Shown: positions 1 through 3,312 of the stretch, one piece after another
Layout of the letters: the number at the start of each line of letters is the position of its first letter
How positions within the stretch are numbered: position 1 is the stretch's first letter
Source of the DNA: an uncultured Pseudomonas sp.
Lineage (GTDB): Bacteria > Pseudomonadota > Gammaproteobacteria > Pseudomonadales > Pseudomonadaceae
Assembly (NCBI RefSeq): GCF_946885885.1
Contig: NZ_CAMPHN010000269.1
Location: 1 to 5,072 of the forward strand
Direction: 5' to 3'
Length of the DNA: 5,072 nucleotides
The notes under the pieces: model-generated
The model's input: the letters and a program-made list of their open reading frames with translations, nothing else
What the model was told of the DNA's origin: nothing
Databases searched by the model: none
Position numbers and translations under genes: made by a program

Positions 1-515
1 GCCACGTGGCCATGCGCCTGGTCGAGGCCCTCGGGGCCATTCGTTTGCGTTCGGATGTGGAGCGCAAACGCCTGTTCGGCGAGCAAAGCGTCGACGCGCA
101 GCGCCAGCTCGGCACCGGCATTTACAGCCATGAAGCCAGTGTGGCGACCTACCAACGTCTGCATCAGCTCGCGGATGCCGCGCTGCACGCCGGCTACCCA
201 GTGGTGATCGACGCCACCTACCTCAAGCGGAGCCAACGCCAGGCCGCCGCCCAGGTTGCCGAAGCCAGCGGCGCACCCTTCCTGGTACTCGATTGCTACG
301 CCCCGGATGAAGTGATCGCCAGTTGGTTGGAACAACGCAAAGCCGCCGGGCTCGATCCTTCCGATGCGACCATGGAGGTGATCCAGGCGCAGCACACGAG
401 CCGCGAAGCCCTGAGCGACGAGGAGCTGACCCACAGTAAGCGTGTCAACACCCACGAGAGCGATAGCCTGGACAATCTGGTCGCGCGTATACGCCAACGC
501 CTGCCGGGCCTGTAA
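1..515 (+). CDS. P-loop (AAA_33/zeta-toxin-like) kinase-type ATP-binding protein, 3' part only
   Basis: The gene is open at the left edge. The reading frame runs from base 3 (first whole codon His) to TAA at 513-515, leaving 170 visible residues. The visible start, HVAMRLVEALGAIRLRSDVERKR, reads as the helix just after a Walker A loop followed by the SDVERK segment typical of zeta-toxin-like/AAA_33 kinases. A second hallmark, VVIDATYLKRSQR (about residues 67-79), fits the Walker-B-like strand and following basic helix. The C-terminal part has a hydrophobic strand (FLVLDCYAP) and an Arg/Glu-rich lid-like stretch (HTSREALSDEELTHSKR). In Pseudomonas such a domain is commonly the C-terminal half of a roughly 500-residue protein annotated as bifunctional aminoglycoside phosphotransferase/ATP-binding protein. 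That the missing part carries a phosphotransferase-like domain is inference. The substrate is unknown and drug modification should not be assumed. The GTG at 6 and ATG at 12 are internal codons, not starts. Confidence 0.8.
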   Translation, partial: HVAMRLVEALGAIRLRSDVERKRLFGEQSVDAQRQLGTGIYSHEASVATYQRLHQLADAALHAGYPVVIDATYLKRSQRQAAAQVAEASGAPFLVLDCYAPDEVIASWLEQRKAAGLDPSDATMEVIQAQHTSREALSDEELTHSKRVNTHESDSLDNLVARIRQRLPGL

Positions 516-535
516 ACCTCCACCTCCGGCCTCGG

Positions 536-564
536 CGGGCAGAGCCTGCCGGGGCTTCTATACT
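536..564 (+). promoter_or_regulatory. Weak candidate sigma-70 promoter for the pentapeptide/methyltransferase pair
   Basis: TATACT at 559-564 is a good -10 hexamer (5 of 6 against TATAAT). The hexamer 17 bases upstream (CGGGCA, 536-541) matches TTGACA at only 3 of 6. A start near 571 would give a leader of about 24 bases with the ribosome site AGGAA at 582-586. The pair could instead be transcribed from the kinase gene, since no terminator with a T-run lies between them. Confidence 0.3.
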
Positions 565-594
565 GGCAGGGAACCCCTAACAGGAACCCTGTCC

Positions 595-942
595 ATGAGC
601 CAGCCGCGTCAGCTCGATACAGCCCTTTACCGCTTGCTCCGCAGCGATGACGTCAAGGGCTTCAATGCACAGAAACCCAAGGACGGCGAAGTCGATCTCA
701 GCGGCGGCGACTTCCGCGGCATAGACCTGCGCGCGCTCGATGCCGAGCATATCGATTTCACCAATGCGTACTTTCGTGGCGCCGACCTGCGCGGTCTCGA
801 CTTGCGCAGCGCCAAGCTGGAAGGCGCCAGCCTGGCCCATGCACAGATATCCGGCAGCTACTTCCCGGTCGAGCTGAGCGCCGACGAGATTCTCATGTCG
901 GTCAACTTCGGTACCCGCCTGCGCTACAACACCAGGCCATGA
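595..942 (+). CDS. Pentapeptide-repeat protein
   Basis: A 115-residue protein with no signal peptide or membrane segment, so probably cytoplasmic. The ATG at 595 is preceded by AGGAA (582-586) at 8-base spacing, and the obvious repeat domain begins well after it. Residues 32-91 divide into twelve five-residue units, such as GGDFR, GIDLR, HIDFT, GADLR, GLDLR, SAKLE and GASLA, with Leu, Phe or Ile at the central position except for one Ala (residue 50). Twelve units would build about three coils of the square right-handed beta-helix known for this family. Short N- and C-terminal segments flank the repeats. Some family members mimic DNA and bind gyrase (Qnr, MfpA), but those are much longer, so gyrase protection is not supported here. 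The stop overlaps the start of the methyltransferase gene (ATGA), which implies translational coupling and perhaps a shared role. The molecular function is unknown. Confidence 0.9.
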   Translation: MSQPRQLDTALYRLLRSDDVKGFNAQKPKDGEVDLSGGDFRGIDLRALDAEHIDFTNAYFRGADLRGLDLRSAKLEGASLAHAQISGSYFPVELSADEILMSVNFGTRLRYNTRP

Positions 943-1685
943 ACGACGTCACCCGCTTATTCGGTAGCCGCGCCGATAGCTACGCGAGCTTTCGTCCGCA
1001 ATACCCGGAGGCGCTATTCGTCTGGCTGGCGCAACACAGCCCGGCGCGGCAGCGCGCACTGGATATCGCCTGCGGCAGTGGCCAGGCCAGCGCCCCGCTG
1101 CGTCGACACTTCGCTCAGGTACTGGGTAGCGACAGCAGTGTCGAGCAATTGCGCGCCGCCGATCCGAAGGGAGTCGAGCTGTTTGCGGCGCGCGCGGAGG
1201 CGCAACCGCTCGGCGGCGCCAGCCTCGACCTGATCGTGGTCGCCCAAGCCCTGCACTGGTTCGCCACCCCGGCGTTCTTTGCCGAGGTCGGACGCTTGCT
1301 CAAACCCGAAGGGTTGTTCTGCGCCTGGTGTTACAGCCTGATGCGCATCGATAGCGACCTGGACGGGCTCATGGACGAATTCTACTCACACACCCTGAAC
1401 GGCCATTGGCCCGCCGGCCGCCAAAGCGTGGATGCCGGCTACCGGGATATCCAGTCGCCCTTCGCACCGCTCGAACCGCCACCGCTGGCAATCGAAGCGA
1501 CTTGGAGTTTCGACCACCTGCTCGGCTATCTGCGCACCTGGTCGGCCGTGCAAGGCTGGGAGCGACAGCATGGCCGCGACCCGGTTGCGGACCTTACACC
1601 CGAACTGCGCGACGCCTGGGGGAATATCAATACGCCACGTTTTATCCGTTGGCCGCTACACTTCTTGGCAGGCAAACAAAAATAA
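939..1685 (+). CDS. Class I SAM-dependent methyltransferase
   Basis: A 248-residue soluble protein of the Methyltransf_11-like group. The SAM-binding motifs appear in order: motif I LDIACGSGQ (41-49), an acidic post-I strand VLGSDSS (61-67, Asp65 the likely ribose contact), AEAQPL (86-91), motif IV LDLIVVAQALHWF (96-108) and RLLKPEGLF (119-127). The N-terminal FGSRADSYASFRPQYP segment is typical of small-molecule methyltransferases related to yeast trans-aconitate methyltransferase and YafE-type proteins. The Trp/aromatic-rich C-terminal half (about 140-245) would form the substrate lid. The actual substrate cannot be read from the sequence. The ATG at 939 overlaps the upstream stop, and no strong ribosome site precedes it (only CAGG at about 933-936), so translation is probably coupled to the pentapeptide-repeat gene. 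The length is normal for the family and the motifs look intact. Confidence 0.92.
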   Translation: MNDVTRLFGSRADSYASFRPQYPEALFVWLAQHSPARQRALDIACGSGQASAPLRRHFAQVLGSDSSVEQLRAADPKGVELFAARAEAQPLGGASLDLIVVAQALHWFATPAFFAEVGRLLKPEGLFCAWCYSLMRIDSDLDGLMDEFYSHTLNGHWPAGRQSVDAGYRDIQSPFAPLEPPPLAIEATWSFDHLLGYLRTWSAVQGWERQHGRDPVADLTPELRDAWGNINTPRFIRWPLHFLAGKQK

Positions 1686-1733
1686 GTTGTAAACGGGCCA
1701 TTAGAAGATCCGGCAAGCGCCGCCCCAACCGGG

Positions 1734-1766
1734 ATACGGCGCCCTCAGCGGACTTATCTGCCGTAT
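1734..1766 (+). repeat. Inverted repeat with long loop in the methyltransferase-tfoX gap
   Basis: ATACGGC (1734-1740) is perfectly complementary to GCCGTAT (1760-1766) across a 19-base loop. There is no T-run after it, so it is not an intrinsic terminator. It could be 3' UTR structure of the methyltransferase transcript or a protein-binding dyad. A chance match is also possible at this stem length. Confidence 0.35.
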
Positions 1767-1782
1767 TGCGTCGCAGCACGTG

Positions 1783-1802
1783 ACGCCTGGTGCAGGCGTT
1801 TT
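1783..1802 (+). terminator. Candidate intrinsic terminator after the methyltransferase gene
   Basis: ACGCCTG (1783-1789) and CAGGCGT (1793-1799) form a perfect 7-bp GC-rich stem with a 3-base GTG loop, followed at once by TTTT (1799-1802). The U-tract is short, so termination may be partial and some transcription may continue into the TfoX-domain gene 42 bases on. Confidence 0.6.
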
Positions 1803-1843
1803 GCAATGGCGTTATCGCCCCATCGGCCACGTTGGGAGGCTTG

Positions 1844-2116
1844 ATGAACGACGAACTGCAACATTTGAAGAATTTGGGCAAGACTTCGGCCCAGTGGCTC
1901 CACGCCGTCGGCATTCACAGCGTCAACGATTTGCGCCGACTAGGCGCCGTCGGTGCTTACAGCGCGGTACGGGCACGCGGCTTCAGGGCCTCGAAGGTAT
2001 TGCTCTACGCCATCGAAGGCGCACTGCTCGATGTGCACTGGAACGATTTGACGCCTGCGCACAAGGCGCAATTGAATGAACAACTCGAGGCCTGTTCGGT
2101 GCGCAACAAGAGCTAG
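1844..2116 (+). CDS. TfoX/Sxy C-terminal domain protein (stand-alone)
   Basis: A 90-residue protein consisting almost entirely of the TfoX C-terminal (helix-hairpin-helix-like) domain. Its hallmarks are LKNLGKTSAQWLHAVGI (8-24), VNDLRRLGAV (27-36), AYSAVRARGF (38-47) and LLYAIEGALLDVHW (53-66). Full TfoX/Sxy proteins, which activate competence genes in Haemophilus and Vibrio, are about 200 residues and carry an N-terminal domain that is absent here. A competence role is therefore not implied. The ATG at 1844 is chosen because GGGAGG (1834-1839) sits 4 bases upstream. An in-frame GTG at 1790 would add 18 residues but falls inside the terminator stem and would give a poor N-terminus. Such short TfoX-domain genes are common in Pseudomonas, and the gene lies upstream of cbpA. 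The role is probably regulatory or nucleic-acid binding, by inference. Confidence 0.9.
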   Translation: MNDELQHLKNLGKTSAQWLHAVGIHSVNDLRRLGAVGAYSAVRARGFRASKVLLYAIEGALLDVHWNDLTPAHKAQLNEQLEACSVRNKS

Positions 2117-2123
2117 CTCACAA
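2103..2123 (+). promoter_or_regulatory. Candidate Vfr/CRP-type site upstream of cbpA
   Basis: The right half carries a full TCACA (2118-2122), and the core GAGCTAGCTC (2110-2119) is a perfect 10-bp palindrome. The left half keeps only the GA of TGNGA. Against the Vfr consensus as I recall it, about 12 of 18 defined positions agree. The site overlaps the stop codon of the TfoX gene. In P. aeruginosa, cbpA transcription is known to depend on Vfr through a site in its promoter. The dyad centre lies about 61 bases before the start predicted from the promoter at 2140-2168, which is the class I CRP distance. One half-site is weak, so this stays a candidate. Confidence 0.4.
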
Positions 2124-2139
2124 CCTCCGGATAGAATGA

Positions 2140-2168
2140 TTTACCAAAGGCCTGGTGCCCTTTATTGT
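2140..2168 (+). promoter_or_regulatory. Candidate sigma-70 promoter of cbpA
   Basis: TTTACC (2140-2145) and TATTGT (2163-2168) each match the -35 and -10 consensus at 4 of 6 and are spaced by 17 bases. Transcription would begin near 2175, giving a leader of about 43 bases before the cbpA ATG. The imperfect hexamers fit a promoter that needs an activator such as Vfr. Confidence 0.4.
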
Positions 2169-2217
2169 CTGAGGGACGGCGCCTTAGTCAGCCAAGCCAG
2201 TTCAAGGAATTACGCTC

Positions 2218-3018
2218 ATGTATTTACTCGGGGAGCAACCGGCTTACGCCGACCAACTGATCAATCGATTGCAGAGCATCCCGACTCAACTACTCGACGG
2301 CCTGGCCCCCTGCGGCGACCCGCTGCAGTTGGAAAATATCGACGATCTGGCCAAGGTGTTGCCCGGCAATCAACTGTTCATCATCGCCAACGGCTTGCTG
2401 CATGCGGTGGTCGATGAGCGCCCGCTGTTCTATCTGCAAGAAGGCGATCTGGTCGGCCTGCGCCAAGGCATCGACATGCCCAGTTGCCGCCTCAGCAGCG
2501 AAGAACCTATCAGTCTGGTGCCTTATTCGCGCAGCGATGCGTTCAAGCACATCTACGCCAGCGAACAGCGCCAGGAACTGTTCATCCAGTACCTGATCGG
2601 CCACACCGCACTGCTCTCCGACGCTCTGGCGCGTCTCAAGCAACCGGAAATCCGCCCGTCGACCGGCTTCCAACACTTTGCCGCCGGCGAAGAGCTGATC
2701 AACCAAGGCGACGCCGCCGAGCACGTGTTCATCATCATCGAAGGCCATGCCGAGGCCTATGTCGACGGGCATAAGGTCGGCGACGTGCAAAAAGACGAAA
2801 TCTTCGGCGCCATGGCCGTGTTCACCCGGGAAAAACGCAGCGCCACCGTATTGGCCAGCGAGCCCTGCACGGTGATGGTGATCCCCAAGGAGCAATTCCT
2901 CAGCCTGATGCAGAGCAACCCGCGCATCGCCCATAGTCTGATCGAAAGCATGGCGCGGCGGATCGACCTGCTGAACAAGGAAGTCACCCAGCTGCGTATG
3001 CCCGCGGCCGCCCTGTAA
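2218..3018 (+). CDS. cbpA: CbpA-like cyclic-nucleotide-binding protein with two CAP domains
   Basis: A 266-residue cytoplasmic protein. The ATG at 2218 follows AAGGAA (2204-2209) at 8-base spacing. Residues about 148-231 are a cyclic-nucleotide-binding (CAP) domain: FAAGEELINQGD, VFIIIEGHAEAYVDG, and the phosphate-binding cassette FGAMAVFTREKRSATV (196-211) with Arg207 in the place of CRP Arg82. Residues about 38-112 repeat the same fold in degenerate form (QLFIIANGLLHAVVDE, YLQEGDLVG, then LVPYSRSDAF) without a cassette arginine. A Leu-rich helical tail (232-260) follows, and there is no helix-turn-helix, so this is not a CRP-type transcription factor. The degenerate-plus-intact CAP layout and the position just upstream of a PrrF RNA match P. 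aeruginosa CbpA (PA4704), known to bind cAMP through its C-terminal domain, to be Vfr-activated and to sit at the flagellated old pole. One oddity is that the cassette glutamate (CRP Glu72) is Ala198. The cellular function remains unclear. Confidence 0.9.
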   Translation: MYLLGEQPAYADQLINRLQSIPTQLLDGLAPCGDPLQLENIDDLAKVLPGNQLFIIANGLLHAVVDERPLFYLQEGDLVGLRQGIDMPSCRLSSEEPISLVPYSRSDAFKHIYASEQRQELFIQYLIGHTALLSDALARLKQPEIRPSTGFQHFAAGEELINQGDAAEHVFIIIEGHAEAYVDGHKVGDVQKDEIFGAMAVFTREKRSATVLASEPCTVMVIPKEQFLSLMQSNPRIAHSLIESMARRIDLLNKEVTQLRMPAAAL

Positions 3019-3040
3019 CAACCCGCTGCACGCATCTATC

Positions 3041-3071
3041 GAACCCGGCCACGTGCCGGGTTCGTGGTTTT
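3041..3071 (+). terminator. Intrinsic terminator of cbpA
   Basis: GAACCCGGC (3041-3049) and GCCGGGTTC (3055-3063) form a perfect 9-bp stem with a 5-base loop, followed by GTGGTTTT (3064-3071). It begins 22 bases after the cbpA stop and insulates the downstream sRNA promoter from read-through. The T-tract is interrupted by GG. Confidence 0.8.
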
Positions 3072-3082
3072 CACTCCAGCAC

Positions 3083-3111
3083 TTTTGCGCGTCGGCAAAA
3101 TACTTTGCAAA
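3083..3111 (+). repeat. TTTGC/GCAAA inverted repeats upstream of the sRNA promoter
   Basis: TTTTGC (3083-3088) is mirrored by GCAAAA (3095-3100) over a 6-base spacer. The perfect 8-bp palindrome TTTGCAAA follows at 3104-3111, ending 5 bases before the -35 hexamer. This places the block at about -40 to -68 of the predicted start. It could act as an AT-rich UP element or as a binding site for an additional regulator. No known operator is recognised. Confidence 0.45.
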
Positions 3112-3116
3112 TAACG

Positions 3117-3144
3117 TTGACACACAAATGATAATCGTTATTAT
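3117..3144 (+). promoter_or_regulatory. Sigma-70 promoter of the PrrF-like sRNA
   Basis: The -35 hexamer TTGACA (3117-3122) is a perfect match, and the -10 hexamer TATTAT (3139-3144) matches 5 of 6 with a 16-base spacer. The predicted start is about 3150-3152, which agrees with the expected 5' end of the sRNA. The Fur box covers the spacer and -10, so Fur with iron would block RNA polymerase. Confidence 0.85.
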
Positions 3145-3145
3145 T
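3127..3145 (+). promoter_or_regulatory. Fur box
   Basis: AATGATAATCGTTATTATT is a 19-base dyad centred on 3136 with 7 of 9 base pairs matching. The segment GATAATCGTTATT (3130-3142) agrees at 11 of 13 positions with the matching part of the GATAATGATAATCATTATC Fur consensus. It overlaps the spacer and -10 of the sRNA promoter, the usual layout for iron-dependent repression, and predicts that the RNA is made only under iron limitation. Confidence 0.88.
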
Positions 3146-3150
3146 AGCAA

Positions 3151-3265
3151 CAGCTGGTCGCGAGATCGGTCGATAAGCTCAAGAGCCCTTCAGGCGGGCT
3201 CTTCTGGTTATCTCCTCATCAGGCTAATCACGGTTATTGACCCGGCTTTTGCCGGGTCTTTTTTT
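3151..3265 (+). ncRNA. prrF: PrrF-family iron-responsive small RNA
   Basis: About 115 nucleotides, from the predicted start to the end of the terminator U-tract. The 5' part contains CTGGTCGCGAGATC (3154-3167), as in PrrF RNAs. A hairpin follows, AAGAGCCC (3181-3188) with GGGCTCTT (3196-3203). Next comes the hallmark single-stranded core CTCCTCATCAGGCTAATCAC (3212-3231), the segment I recall as nearly invariant in Pseudomonas PrrF1 and PrrF2. The RNA ends in an intrinsic terminator. PrrF RNAs are functional analogues of RyhB: repressed by Fur, Hfq-associated, and able under iron starvation to shut down mRNAs of non-essential iron proteins such as sodB, aconitase and sdh, as well as antR. Only one copy is present here, so the P. 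aeruginosa tandem prrF1-prrF2 layout and its read-through heme-linked RNA PrrH cannot form at this locus. A second prrF gene elsewhere in the genome is likely. The exact 5' end is uncertain by a few bases. Confidence 0.92.
3239..3265 (+). terminator. Intrinsic terminator of the PrrF-like sRNA
   Basis: GACCCGGC (3239-3246) and GCCGGGTC (3251-3258) form a perfect 8-bp stem with a TTTT loop, followed by seven consecutive T (3259-3265). It is the strongest terminator in the window. The long 3' U-tail is also the expected Hfq-binding feature of such an sRNA. Confidence 0.93.
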
Positions 3266-3276
3266 GCCTCCGCGAA

Positions 3277-3298
3277 AGTGGGAACGCAATGCCCCACT
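3277..3298 (-). terminator. Weak candidate terminator for the exonuclease gene
   Basis: AGTGGG (3277-3282) pairs with CCCACT (3293-3298) around a 10-base loop, 15 bases beyond the minus-strand stop codon. On the minus strand it is followed only by TTCGCGG, so the U-tract is poor. No better minus-strand terminator is visible before the sRNA gene. Confidence 0.3.
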
Positions 3299-3312
3299 CA
3301 ATCAAACCTCGT

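Noticed and set aside
499..553. Direct repeat GCCTGCCGGG at 499-508 and 544-553, with a short GGCAG/CTGCC stem near 538-550.
   Set aside because: The words are short and GC-rich, expected by chance in this composition. No T-run follows, so neither a terminator nor a mobile-element repeat is supported.
442..594. An upstream in-frame extension of the pentapeptide-repeat protein starting inside the kinase gene.
   Set aside because: The extension is Arg/Pro/Cys-rich and protein-unlike and overlaps the kinase coding sequence. The ATG at 595 has a well-placed AGGAA.
1790..1843. GTG at 1790 as the start of the TfoX-domain gene.
   Set aside because: It lies in the loop of the candidate terminator and lacks a ribosome site, whereas ATG at 1844 has GGGAGG 4 bases upstream.
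1834..1852. Possible base-pairing of the sRNA core with the TfoX gene start (shared TGATGA-type complement).
   Set aside because: Only about six consecutive bases fit, too few to separate from chance without a scored target search.
2290..3150. A 286-residue open frame on the minus strand, antisense to cbpA.
   Set aside because: It mirrors the GC-biased codons of cbpA, shows no recognisable domain, and runs through the cbpA terminator and the Fur-controlled promoter. cbpA has clear homology and a ribosome site.
3151..3265. A tandem prrF1-prrF2 pair or PrrH-type RNA, as in P. aeruginosa.
   Set aside because: Only one core segment, one Fur box and one terminator are present before the convergent exonuclease gene.
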